64,000 bases of DNA, from NCBI GenBank assembly GCA_038746745.1, contig JBCDKJ010000003.1:1-64000 (forward strand). The letters are read 5' to 3'. A program made the translations under genes and the position numbers. How positions within the stretch are numbered: the first letter of the stretch is position 1; each line of letters starts with the position of its first letter. The notes under the pieces are model-generated. The model saw nothing but the letters and a program-made list of their open reading frames with translations. It ran no database searches and was not told the origin of the DNA. This DNA is from JANQIO01 sp038746745 (GTDB lineage Bacteria > Pseudomonadota > Gammaproteobacteria > Pseudomonadales > Halieaceae). Below, piece by piece: positions 52,449 through 61,264 of this stretch.

Positions 52449-55058
52449 ATGAAACCTTTGAGAGCAAGTAAACCTCTCCGAAGAAAAGCCGCAGCCGGTT
52501 TTTTGCTTGCGGCTAGTCTAGTCGCGTTTGTGACCTCTGCCTGGGCGCAGCCGCCAGCAAATGAGATGGAATTAAACATACCGGGCCAACCGCTCGCTGA
52601 GTCCCTGATCGAGCTCGGTCGTGCGTCAGGGCTGCGCATTGTCGCGACGGGTAGTGTGGTCGGAGACCGGAATGCACCGGCGCTAGCGGGTCGATACACG
52701 CCAAAACAAGCACTAGATGCACTGTTAATCGGTTCGGGGTTGATGGCGACCCAGGAGACTGACGGGACGTATGTTATTCGCCGTGATCCAGACTCCGCCG
52801 GTGTAGAAGACACGAAGGCTGTGCCCGCGGCGCGAACAGTGGAGGAAATCCTGGTATTTGGTGTCAAACAGGCGATCGACTTACAGGATACCGTTGAATC
52901 CGCTGAAGTCTTCACAGCCGATAGGTTTGACCGAGAGAATCTTTTCACTATCAGTGATGCGCTAGGCCGCACACCTAATGTTTCAACACTAGGAGACGAT
53001 CTAACGTCTATAAACATTCGCGGAATCAATCGGGAAGGCACAAACGGCGCGGGCCAAGGAGTAGCGATCAATGTTTTTCAGGACGGTGTCCCTCTCACTT
53101 CGGGTTCTTTGGAGTTTGGTGCGTCCACAGCCTGGGATATTGAACAGCTCGAAGTGCTGCGCGGGTCGCAGTCAACTGTGCAGGGCCGCAACTCGATTGC
53201 TGGAGCAATTGTTCTGCAATCCAAAAAGCCTACCTTCGACTGGGAGGGCGCAGCGCGTGCCCGTGCCGCTGAATATGGCACGCTGCAGCTCGCCGCCGCG
53301 CTCTCTGGCCCAATCATTGAAGACCAGCTCGCGTTTCGACTCACCGTCGATTCTCAGGAGACTGACGGCTTTATCAGAGATGGCCTGTCGTCGGATACCA
53401 TCGACTTTCGCGAAAGTGTCACCGTCCGAACTCGCTTTTTAGTTGAACCCGAAGCAATCAGTGATCTGAGTGCCCTATTCACAATCGAATACAGTGATCG
53501 GAATAATGGCGGCGCCAGTAACGCGATATCTGAACGCGGAGACATAGACTTTGAAACAAGTGACCGACGAAGCTTCGCCGAGTTAATAAACTTTGCCGAC
53601 ATCGAAACCTGGAAAGGTATTGCTGATATCACCTACCGCTTCAATGAGAGTATCGTTCTGAAAGTGTTGGGGACTTACGAAGATACAGACCTTGAAGGCG
53701 GCAACAGAGCCAGAACCGCCAACCAATTTGCCGATGTTGGCTCTTTCGACGACGAAGTAACAGAGGCGTACAGCATAGAAGTTAGAGCGGAGTTTGATTT
53801 CGGGAAGCTGAGAGGATTGGCCGGTGGATACTACTTCGAAAGTGAAGGGACTTCCGCCGCCTCCCAGACGTTGGTTCTCTCTGATACCGTGCCCTTTCCG
53901 TTCGATCCGGTTGATAGCGCGCTCACAGTATCTGCTACAAGCGTCAGGGAGGTAGAGAACTTTGCGCTGTTCACGTCCTGGCGCTTCGAGCCAACTGACA
54001 ATTGGGCCCTCGATGTTGCTCTGCGGTATGACGATGAACGGTTCACGACCCGTCGTGCCCCGGGTACCTTTGACGTATTTCCAGCGGATTGCACGGCCTT
54101 TGCGCCCAGGTTTTTCTTCGGCCTGTCTGGTCCCGGCTTCGCAGAGGGTAGCTGTCAGGACGCGGCGCCATTATTCATTGGTGAGGTTGAGCCTTTACAG
54201 TCAGATAGCCTTTCAGTGCTCCTCCCCAGCGGGTCACTAACCTACAGAATCACAGAGGACGCTTCGATATTTGGCGGATATCGTCGCGGATATCGGGCCG
54301 GCGGCACGTTTCTCGCCGGTTCCCTATCGGCCACGGAAATATTTGAAGTGGTGACTTTTGATCCAGAATTCCTGAACACCTATGAGGCCGGTTGGCGAAG
54401 CCAGTGGCTCGAGAAGCGATTAACATTGAATGGCACGCTTTTTTACAGCGAGTACGAAGATCAGCAGGTGAGTTTTCTTGATGAAAGAGACTTCCCCATT
54501 ACCGATAACGTAGGTGAAACCTCACTCTACGGACTGGAACTGACTGGCAGCTACATCTTCAATGAAAACCTGAATCTGTTCGCAAGTCTTGGCCTGCTCG
54601 AAACTAGCGTCGATGAGTTTATCCGCGCGGTGGACGTTCCAGAAACGCCAGAGAATGAGTTCGAGGATTTTTCCGGCAATGAACTTGATCGATCGCCGGC
54701 GGTGTCGGCCAATTTGGGTGCCAGTTACAGGGCGAGCAATGGCTTCTTTGCGTCGGCTAGCGTTGCCTACCAGTCAGAGTATTTCTCTGACATTTTTAAT
54801 TCGGATGATGACATTCTTGGGAATGGTGTGACGGAGCGCGTGGACGCGGCTGCTGTTGTCAATGCCAACATTGGATTCGATTTCACCGACGGCCTAAGGA
54901 TAACGCTTTATGCCAATAATCTGTTTGATGAAGACGCTCCGGAATCAACCAATATTAATGCGCGGGGAGCTGAAGAGGGAGACACCAGCAGAGCAACTAT
55001 TAACTACCGCGTGCGTCAACCGCAAACGTTTGGTGTTGCCGTGGACGCGCGGTTCTAG
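52449..55058 (+). CDS. TonB-dependent receptor with STN signalling domain, cassette 1
   Basis: An 869-residue outer-membrane receptor. A signal peptide (AAGFLLAASLVAFVTSAWA) precedes the secretin/TonB short N-terminal domain (MELNIPGQPLAESLIEL; GSGLMATQETDGTYVIRR), which contacts FecR. TonB box EEILVFGVKQ, plug domain (INIRGINREGTNGAGQGVA; LEVLRGSQSTVQGRNSIAG), then the barrel ending in TFGVAVDARF. GAGAGGAG lies just upstream. Paralogue of the receptor at 61265, sharing long identical stretches, for example TLFYSEYEDQQ and ETSLYGLEL. Its ligand is unknown. Confidence 0.93.
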   Translation: MKPLRASKPLRRKAAAGFLLAASLVAFVTSAWAQPPANEMELNIPGQPLAESLIELGRASGLRIVATGSVVGDRNAPALAGRYTPKQALDALLIGSGLMATQETDGTYVIRRDPDSAGVEDTKAVPAARTVEEILVFGVKQAIDLQDTVESAEVFTADRFDRENLFTISDALGRTPNVSTLGDDLTSINIRGINREGTNGAGQGVAINVFQDGVPLTSGSLEFGASTAWDIEQLEVLRGSQSTVQGRNSIAGAIVLQSKKPTFDWEGAARARAAEYGTLQLAAALSGPIIEDQLAFRLTVDSQETDGFIRDGLSSDTIDFRESVTVRTRFLVEPEAISDLSALFTIEYSDRNNGGASNAISERGDIDFETSDRRSFAELINFADIETWKGIADITYRFNESIVLKVLGTYEDTDLEGGNRARTANQFADVGSFDDEVTEAYSIEVRAEFDFGKLRGLAGGYYFESEGTSAASQTLVLSDTVPFPFDPVDSALTVSATSVREVENFALFTSWRFEPTDNWALDVALRYDDERFTTRRAPGTFDVFPADCTAFAPRFFFGLSGPGFAEGSCQDAAPLFIGEVEPLQSDSLSVLLPSGSLTYRITEDASIFGGYRRGYRAGGTFLAGSLSATEIFEVVTFDPEFLNTYEAGWRSQWLEKRLTLNGTLFYSEYEDQQVSFLDERDFPITDNVGETSLYGLELTGSYIFNENLNLFASLGLLETSVDEFIRAVDVPETPENEFEDFSGNELDRSPAVSANLGASYRASNGFFASASVAYQSEYFSDIFNSDDDILGNGVTERVDAAAVVNANIGFDFTDGLRITLYANNLFDEDAPESTNINARGAEEGDTSRATINYRVRQPQTFGVAVDARF

Positions 55059-55263
55059 GATAGCGGCGAGCTGATCACTGCACTCGGTGCCGCGACATCT
55101 TGCCGGATCTACCAATTCTCATAGACGTGAATGAGCCAGGCTTCGCGGTTATCAATCCTTGCTTGGATAAGGCGATAGTGTTTTTTTGCCTGCTAAAAAC
55201 AAGCGAGTTGTTTAAACCGTGCCCGCCGTTTCGTAGGCGTCTCTCAAGGGATACCGACTATTT
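55059..55263. other. Intergenic gap between receptor 1 and serine hydrolase 1
   Basis: About 200 bases with no credible gene, tRNA or clear terminator. A T7 run (near 55180) follows a weak inverted repeat region. A promoter for the hydrolase pair would have to lie here if it is not read through from receptor 1. Confidence 0.4.
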
Positions 55264-57225
55264 ATGCGCGTAGCGAAGACTTTTAAAGCTCTGCTTGCCT
55301 TATGCCAAATTGCCTTCCTGTCCGAAACAGCGTTTTCCAGAACAGAGTTCGACAGCAGAGAGATAGAGGCGTGGGCCGATGAGTACTTTGGCACAGCCCT
55401 GGAGAACAAACAGATGACGGGCGCCTCCGTGGGATTTATCCAGGACGATGAAATCCTGTTTTTAAAGGGTTACGGTTGGGAGGATCAGAAGGCACAGATT
55501 CCGCTGGACCCACGGCAAACGCGTTTCCGCATGTGTTCTACCTCGAAAACAGTGACTGCAACATCGGTGATGCAGCTTGTAGAGCGTGGTGCCATCGACT
55601 CGCTTGATGATCCGGTAAACAACTATCTCCAACGCTATAAGCTGCCGCCGCCCTACGGCGATCAGGTTACCTTCCGGCACTTGATGACTCACAGCTCTGG
55701 CATGGCGGGCCACTTCACCCCCCAGGGGACAAAGAAGGATCTTCCTGTTCCAGTAAGCGCCGAAATAGTGCGGGATTTCTTCCGCGAGAACATTGAACGA
55801 CCGCCAGGTTTTGTCGGTGTGTATGCCAATCTCGGTGCCGCCCTGGAGGGCGTTGTCGTTGAGGACGTTAGCGAGCAGTCGTTCGCGGCATACGTCGCGC
55901 AAAATATTTTTGAGCCACTGGGCATGAGTAGCGCTCTTATCCATCACTCCACGGAAGAACCGCCTCACCTCGCCCAACCCTACGCGATTTACCCCGACGG
56001 GTCTTTGCAGGCGATTCCCTTTTACCCGAAGCACCCGCTGACGGCGGCGTCAGGTGGGTTCATCACGACAACTGAGGACATGCTGAAGTACGTCGCGCTG
56101 CATGCCGATGAGGAGGCCCGCACCCGTGACCGTGTTTTATCAGGCGAAGGAAGAAAGCTGCTCCACGCCCGGCACTTCGGTCGTCACCCCTCCGACCCTG
56201 GCATAGGGTTGCATTTCTACCGCGACAGATACGGCGACGAGTTAATGGTGCACCATGGTTGTGGGCTTCCTGGTACCCGTAGCCTGATGGGGGTTTTTCC
56301 AGCAAGCCAGGCGGGGTTCGTAGTGACTGTCTTGACCGCGGATGTGTCGCCCAGCGTGGGGGACTTAATCGGCAAGCTGTTTGGCACTGGACGTCTTATC
56401 GACACCGGTGAAGGACCAACGGGGGAGGCAGTCGATGCCAACGCTTTGCCAAGTGCTTTACTGGGCCAACTTCGCCGTCCAGACATCATCACAGAGGGAG
56501 CCCCATCTGGTATGGTCGATGACGTCAACAAACTCACTGGCACGTACTGGGGCGAGAGACGCTCGTTTCGCTCTTTCGCAACGATCTTCGCTTTCGACAC
56601 TACAACCGTTGCCGTAGGTGACAGGGACGGTGAGATCAAAATTGACGATAAGCTCTACCGCAGGCAGGCGCCGGGGGTCTTTGACTCAGAGGAAGGCGTC
56701 AGGCGCGTTTTCTTCAGGCAAATGGATGAAGAGGGTGAGGTCTTCCTCCAGCCTCATGTCAGTCTTGCGTCACGACACGTCAAGGGGCTCAAAAACCCCG
56801 TGCTGGCCTATCTTGGCATGGCGGTGAGCTTTGGAATATCGCTAACGGGTTTTTTCGCCTTGTTCTGGCGTAGTCTCCCGGGTCGCCGCCACTGGGCGAA
56901 GTGGCTAAGTGTAGGCATGGCGGGTTGCGTAGTGCTCTTGCCGTTGGCATTTCTTCTCGGTTATGAACGCGTTACTGATATCGCTTTTGTTGATTACCTC
57001 AACGGCGATGTCACCAGAGCGACTGTGTTCATTATGCTTTTTAATATCTATGCATTGCTGGGTGCCGGCGTTGTTATTTCAGCAGTTCTGGCGTGGCGCC
57101 GGCATGTTGGTGACTCGGGGGTCGCTGGTGTATTTATGAGGGGTCACCTGAGCCTGATGGCGTTGGCCGCCGTAGCCTCATGGCCAGGCATGGTTCTTTT
57201 CAACCTGCTAGGGCTGCAGTACTGA
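55264..57225 (+). CDS. Serine hydrolase (beta-lactamase/PBP fold) with C-terminal membrane domain, copy 1
   Basis: A 653-residue protein. After a signal peptide (LLALCQIAFLSETAFS) comes a class-C beta-lactamase-type domain (about 35-385). Catalytic set: Ser92 and Lys95 in CSTSK (SxxK), YAN in VYANLGAALEGV, and HHG in MVHHGCGLPG. HLMTHSSGMAGHF is also conserved. Residues about 385-515 form a linker with PpbA-like small-domain strands. The last 130 residues contain about four membrane helices (VLAYLGMAVSFGISLTGFF; GMAGCVVLLPLAFLLGY; FIMLFNIYALLGAGVVIS; LMALAAVASWPGMVLF), so the catalytic part should face the periplasm. It likely cleaves an ester, amide or lactam, not proven to be a beta-lactam. 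Confidence 0.85.
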   Translation: MRVAKTFKALLALCQIAFLSETAFSRTEFDSREIEAWADEYFGTALENKQMTGASVGFIQDDEILFLKGYGWEDQKAQIPLDPRQTRFRMCSTSKTVTATSVMQLVERGAIDSLDDPVNNYLQRYKLPPPYGDQVTFRHLMTHSSGMAGHFTPQGTKKDLPVPVSAEIVRDFFRENIERPPGFVGVYANLGAALEGVVVEDVSEQSFAAYVAQNIFEPLGMSSALIHHSTEEPPHLAQPYAIYPDGSLQAIPFYPKHPLTAASGGFITTTEDMLKYVALHADEEARTRDRVLSGEGRKLLHARHFGRHPSDPGIGLHFYRDRYGDELMVHHGCGLPGTRSLMGVFPASQAGFVVTVLTADVSPSVGDLIGKLFGTGRLIDTGEGPTGEAVDANALPSALLGQLRRPDIITEGAPSGMVDDVNKLTGTYWGERRSFRSFATIFAFDTTTVAVGDRDGEIKIDDKLYRRQAPGVFDSEEGVRRVFFRQMDEEGEVFLQPHVSLASRHVKGLKNPVLAYLGMAVSFGISLTGFFALFWRSLPGRRHWAKWLSVGMAGCVVLLPLAFLLGYERVTDIAFVDYLNGDVTRATVFIMLFNIYALLGAGVVISAVLAWRRHVGDSGVAGVFMRGHLSLMALAAVASWPGMVLFNLLGLQY

Positions 57226-57298
57226 TACATAAATTATTCTGATGGTGGCCTTCTTACTAACGCCTACCGAGAGCCAGGCCAGACCGAATGGAGTAATG

Positions 57299-59293
57299 AT
57301 GCAAAGTCTTTCTATTTACACGCCTACCGCTGTCCTGGCTTTAGCGGGACTCCTCCTGACAGGCGCTACGTTATCACACCTGGCGGTGGCCGAAGAACGT
57401 AAGTGGCCGGAAGCAGAGTGGCGAGTTCCAGACCCTGAAAGTCGGCTACCGATTGATGTAAATCGTCTAGAGGCATTTATTGATGGCGCTGCGCATAAGC
57501 TCAGTGTAGATCCAGAGATACCTGGGATGGCTATCGCGGTGGTCAGGTCCGACGCGCCGCTAGTTGTAAAAGGATACGGATGGTCGAATGGTGCTTTGGA
57601 TTTACCGGTCGACCCCCAGAAGCATCCTTTTCATATTGGCTCGGTGTCCAAGGTGATTGCCGCAGCGGCGGTTATGAAGCTGGTGGGTCGGGGCAAAATC
57701 GATATGAACGCCAGCGTCGGCGACTACCTCCCTGCAGAGGTGTTTGAAGACAGCCTCGGTGCTTACACTGTCGCTGATCTACTGGGTCACACTACGGGTA
57801 TGGAAGAGATTTACGCCAACTTCATTGGCACAGTGCCGGACGCGGATAAGCTCAGCGATAGTGAAATCCTGGCCCGTTACCGGCCGGCTCAGATACGGCC
57901 TCCCGGACAGACCAGCTACACCAACCATACCTGGGTGTTGCTGGGTCAAGTTGTCGAAGCAGTCACGGGCGTCAGGTTCGAGCAATACGTTGAAAGGAAT
58001 ATTCTGGCTCCAACCGGTATGTATCACTCGGGCTTTGAGCCAGAAACCGACGAGGAGCTTGCCGTGTTCGAACGAGTGAGAGGCCAGGTATGGGAAAATG
58101 GCCGTTACAGAACGATGGACCTTGCTCCCCAGCCTCTCCACAGGTTGCTGTTCCCCACAGGGGGGCTTCGTAGCAGTGCTGCGGATATGGGTCGATTCAT
58201 GCGTATGTACCTGAATATGGGAAGCCTCGATGGCGTGCAGATTCTTGCAGAGGAAACGGTGCGCCAGTCCGGCCGGCACCTAACGCAACAAGCACCGGAA
58301 ACGAATGGTCGCACGGATACCTTTTGGACTTACCGGATCGGGGCTCATACCGTCTATGATCATACTGGCAGAGTCGCCGGGTTCATTTCCCGTCTGATTA
58401 TCGTCCCCTCCCTCGATATCGGGGTCTTCATCAATATTAATAATGATGTATCAGCAGGTGCGGGTTCGCTGGTGCGGTATCTGCCCGCGCAGATCATCAG
58501 ATACGTGCTGGGGAATGATGTCGAACAGCTTGCACCCCGTTCCACAGAGACCTTTGACCCGGCCCGTTACACGGGGAGGTACATGCTGAGTCGTCGTAAT
58601 GACACTTCAATCGAGAAGTTAATGCTTACGCGGTTTGCATCCGTGTCTGAGACCGGCGAGGGCGAGCTTCTGCTCAACGGGTCCAAGCTCTTTTACCCGG
58701 TAGCGGAAGATCTATTCCAGTCCTCGCGAACTGGTGAGTATCTTCGTTTCTACGGGGTAGAAAATGGCAGGGCGGAGTATTTTTCAGTAGGTGGCTCCTA
58801 CATCTCCTTCGCGCAAAGGGTCAGCTTTTTCCAATCAAGGGAATTTCTTGTTCTGCTCGTCGCGCCTGGCTTCATTGTCGCGGGACTGCAACTACTGGTA
58901 TTCCTGATGCGAGCCCTCGGTCTGCAAGTCGTTAACCGGCAACGGGAAAGCCTGTTCGACCAATCAAGCACTGCGGCATGGCTGCTTCGCGCCTGCTCCG
59001 TGACGTTTGTCGCAGCTTGCATCGTGCTCTGGCAAGCGGGTAGCCCGATCGTCGCAACCACCGAAGCAATCTATGACGTTTTTCCGTCGCCATATCTGGG
59101 CTTTGGCTTCTTGTTGCTGCATTTTGCAGTGTTCCTGAGCTTCTTAGCGGGGTTAGCAGTGATTACAGAGTGGTTCAAAGGTAATGGGACCCTGGCTCAG
59201 CGAGGTTTGCGGTCGGCGATGGGTGTTGCATATCTCACGCTTTCTTTCGGGCTCATCTACTGGAATCTCGTGCCTGACTCGTTGATGGCGTGA
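57299..59293 (+). CDS. Serine hydrolase (beta-lactamase/PBP fold) with C-terminal membrane domain, copy 2
   Basis: A 664-residue paralogue of copy 1. Signal peptide LALAGLLLTGATLSHLAVA, catalytic SVSK in FHIGSVSKVIAAAAVM, YTN in TSYTNHTWVLLGQVV and HTG in VYDHTGRVAGF, with LLGHTTGMEEIYANF. The C-terminal 150 residues again carry about four membrane helices (LVLLVAPGFIVAGLQLLVFL; CSVTFVAACIVLW; FGFLLLHFAVFLSFLAGL; GVAYLTLSFGLIYWNLV). The frame opens at 57242, but the GGAG at 57290-57293 suits the second of two adjacent ATGs, at 57299, just before the signal peptide. It lies 73 bases behind copy 1, so they form a pair. Confidence 0.86.
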   Translation: MQSLSIYTPTAVLALAGLLLTGATLSHLAVAEERKWPEAEWRVPDPESRLPIDVNRLEAFIDGAAHKLSVDPEIPGMAIAVVRSDAPLVVKGYGWSNGALDLPVDPQKHPFHIGSVSKVIAAAAVMKLVGRGKIDMNASVGDYLPAEVFEDSLGAYTVADLLGHTTGMEEIYANFIGTVPDADKLSDSEILARYRPAQIRPPGQTSYTNHTWVLLGQVVEAVTGVRFEQYVERNILAPTGMYHSGFEPETDEELAVFERVRGQVWENGRYRTMDLAPQPLHRLLFPTGGLRSSAADMGRFMRMYLNMGSLDGVQILAEETVRQSGRHLTQQAPETNGRTDTFWTYRIGAHTVYDHTGRVAGFISRLIIVPSLDIGVFININNDVSAGAGSLVRYLPAQIIRYVLGNDVEQLAPRSTETFDPARYTGRYMLSRRNDTSIEKLMLTRFASVSETGEGELLLNGSKLFYPVAEDLFQSSRTGEYLRFYGVENGRAEYFSVGGSYISFAQRVSFFQSREFLVLLVAPGFIVAGLQLLVFLMRALGLQVVNRQRESLFDQSSTAAWLLRACSVTFVAACIVLWQAGSPIVATTEAIYDVFPSPYLGFGFLLLHFAVFLSFLAGLAVITEWFKGNGTLAQRGLRSAMGVAYLTLSFGLIYWNLVPDSLMA

Positions 59294-59540
59294 GGGCGCA
59301 AGCAAATGATAGTACAGTGATTTCCTGACGGTTAGCGGCGGGCATAGGGTCTGTGGCAAGGTTGATCTTGTTGCAAGACAGGATTGTGCCAGCAATTTAC
59401 CAGTAGATACTATCGGGCTTGTTGCACACTCGTATCAGTGGGTGCTGTGTCCAAGCACTACGCTGGTGAAGACGTATACACTCAGAGACGAGTTCCAGTG
59501 CGTCGCACCCAGTTGCCGTAGAAACTTAAGCGACAGTCAG
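59294..59540. other. Intergenic gap before sigma factor 2
   Basis: About 250 bases. An upstream in-frame extension of the sigma gene (from 59442) covers part of it but lacks family-like sequence. No clear promoter or relic was recognised. Confidence 0.4.
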
Positions 59541-60113
59541 ATGAGCAAAGACGAAGACAACATACGCTCGACTAGCCAGGCTGATGTCCTACCTATCGCC
59601 GGTAGCGCAGCACTTTCCGAGCTTTATGACTGTTTGGCAGAGGAGCTTAGAGCCTATTTGACCCGTTTGCTAGGAGACGGGCCGCCTCACCCGGATGATA
59701 TCGTGCAGACTTCGTTTGAAAAGCTGGCGAGGGTGGCAGACTTTGACAAAATTCAAAGCCCTAGTGCTTTCTTGTGGCGGACAGCGCAGAACACGGTCAC
59801 ATCCGAGCGGCGCGCGTTGGCTGTTCGGCAACGGCATATTGAGACAGTAAAGCGGGAGTATTACGAAGAGAAAGGTGCTGGTTTTGATCCTAAGCGCGTC
59901 TTATTAGCGGAGGTCGAGATAGCGGCCGTACTCAAAAGGATCGAGGCAATGGCCGCGAACAAACGGGAGATCCTGCTACTAAGTCGCCTAGAGGGGCTCT
60001 CAAACGCGGAGATCGGGCGACGCCTGAAGGTCCCTACGTCTACGGTCAGGAAGCGCCTGGCCGCTGCCCTAAGAGAGCTCGATGCAGTAGTCAACCCGAC
60101 TGGGGAGCGATAG
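59541..60113 (+). CDS. ECF sigma factor, cassette 2 (FecI-like)
   Basis: A 190-residue paralogue of the cassette 1 sigma factor. Region 2 shows LYDCLAEELRAYLTRLLGDG, PDDIVQTSFEKLARVADF and AFLWRTAQNTVTSERR; region 4 shows ANKREILLLSRLEGLSNAEI and VPTSTVRKRLAAALRELD. The frame opens at 59442, but ATG 59541 (MSKDEDN) gives the usual length and starts before the acidic linker. FecR follows after seven bases. Region 4 differs from copy 1 in the recognition helix (RRLKVPTSTVRKRL against KQLGISRPAVSKRL), so the two sigmas may read different promoters. Confidence 0.88.
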   Translation: MSKDEDNIRSTSQADVLPIAGSAALSELYDCLAEELRAYLTRLLGDGPPHPDDIVQTSFEKLARVADFDKIQSPSAFLWRTAQNTVTSERRALAVRQRHIETVKREYYEEKGAGFDPKRVLLAEVEIAAVLKRIEAMAANKREILLLSRLEGLSNAEIGRRLKVPTSTVRKRLAAALRELDAVVNPTGER

Positions 60114-60120
60114 TCTCGCC

Positions 60121-61155
60121 GTGTCAAAAATCCCCGAAGAGGCGCTGCAACAGGCCTATGATTGGCACGCACGTGCTGTCGGACGCGACCTAAGCGTTAG
60201 CGAGCGACACGAGTTTGAGGCGTGGCTGGCTAGTGATGTGCGGCATCGCGCAGCGTATGACAAGGCTGTAAGCGTTTGGCAATTGCTTGGCCAGATACCT
60301 CGCGACCGCTATCCAACGTCCTCGTATTCGGCTGAAGGCGGCGAAGCTAACGCTGACACAGGACGGCAGGGCAGAGTTAGATTAAGGTTAAAACCACCAG
60401 TCGCCGTAGCTGTGGCAGCTTGTATTGCGCTAGCTGGCTTTTTTATTGCCGATTCACGACAGCAAGTGGTACCGACCAATTATTCGACAGCAGTCGCGCG
60501 GATAGCAGAATACACACTACCCGACGGCAGCAGGCTTGTACTGGGAGCCAGTTCCAGTGTTTCTGTGATGCTTGAAAAGTCGGCCCGATACGCGCGGCTG
60601 CTATCAGGTGAGGCTTATTTTGAAATCGCGCCAGACCGGGAAAGACCTTTCACTGTGGAAAGTGGTTCGCTGCAGATAGGCGTTGTTGGCACAGCGTTTT
60701 CGGTCACTCGTCAGGGCGAAAATACGCGCGTTACTGTTGCTGAAGGAACGGTAGCGGTGAGAGCCCAGTCTGGAGGGTTCATGCGCGCCCACCCACCCGA
60801 ATCATTTTCTCAGTCAGTAACGCTTAAGGCAGGTCAGCGGATTGAGACCAAACAGGGCCGTCTGAAGCCCCCTACCACTGTGGAAGTGGCTAACATTGCA
60901 GCGTGGCGATCAGGTCGGCTACTTTTTACCGATGCGACGCTCGTTGAGATTATTTCGGTGGTGGATCGATATCACTCTGGTTCTATCACAATTACCGACT
61001 CCGCCGCTGAAGACTTGACGCTGACGCTAGGCGTTGATGTCAACGATATTGATGGTCTGCTCGCTAACCTTGAAGCTGCACTGCCTATCACAATCCGCTG
61101 TTTTCACGGTGGAGACTGCCTTATCAGCAGTCTTCGTGAATCAAAGGCGTTTTAG
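60121..61155 (+). CDS. FecR-type transmembrane sigma regulator, cassette 2
   Basis: A 344-residue paralogue of the cassette 1 regulator. The N-terminus has DUF4880 features (QQAYDWHARAVGRDLS; HEFEAWLASDVRHRAAYDKA), then a membrane helix (VAVAVAACIALAGFFIAD), the FecR domain (YTLPDGSRLVLGASSSVSV; GEAYFEIAPDRERPFTV; VVGTAFSV; VAEGTVAV) and a C-terminal STN-like part (VDRYHSGSITITDSAAEDL; DVNDIDGLLANLEAALPI). The start is GTG at 60121, seven bases after the sigma stop. It should gate sigma factor 2 in response to receptor 2. Confidence 0.9.
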   Translation: MSKIPEEALQQAYDWHARAVGRDLSVSERHEFEAWLASDVRHRAAYDKAVSVWQLLGQIPRDRYPTSSYSAEGGEANADTGRQGRVRLRLKPPVAVAVAACIALAGFFIADSRQQVVPTNYSTAVARIAEYTLPDGSRLVLGASSSVSVMLEKSARYARLLSGEAYFEIAPDRERPFTVESGSLQIGVVGTAFSVTRQGENTRVTVAEGTVAVRAQSGGFMRAHPPESFSQSVTLKAGQRIETKQGRLKPPTTVEVANIAAWRSGRLLFTDATLVEIISVVDRYHSGSITITDSAAEDLTLTLGVDVNDIDGLLANLEAALPITIRCFHGGDCLISSLRESKAF

Positions 61156-61264
61156 CTAAATAAACGAAAGAAAAGGTGCTTATTAAGCGCTCTTGCGCGT
61201 CTTTATGTTCTAGCGTCTGAGAATGCGTCGCATTTACATAAAGCCACGCCGCGGGAGAAAAGCC

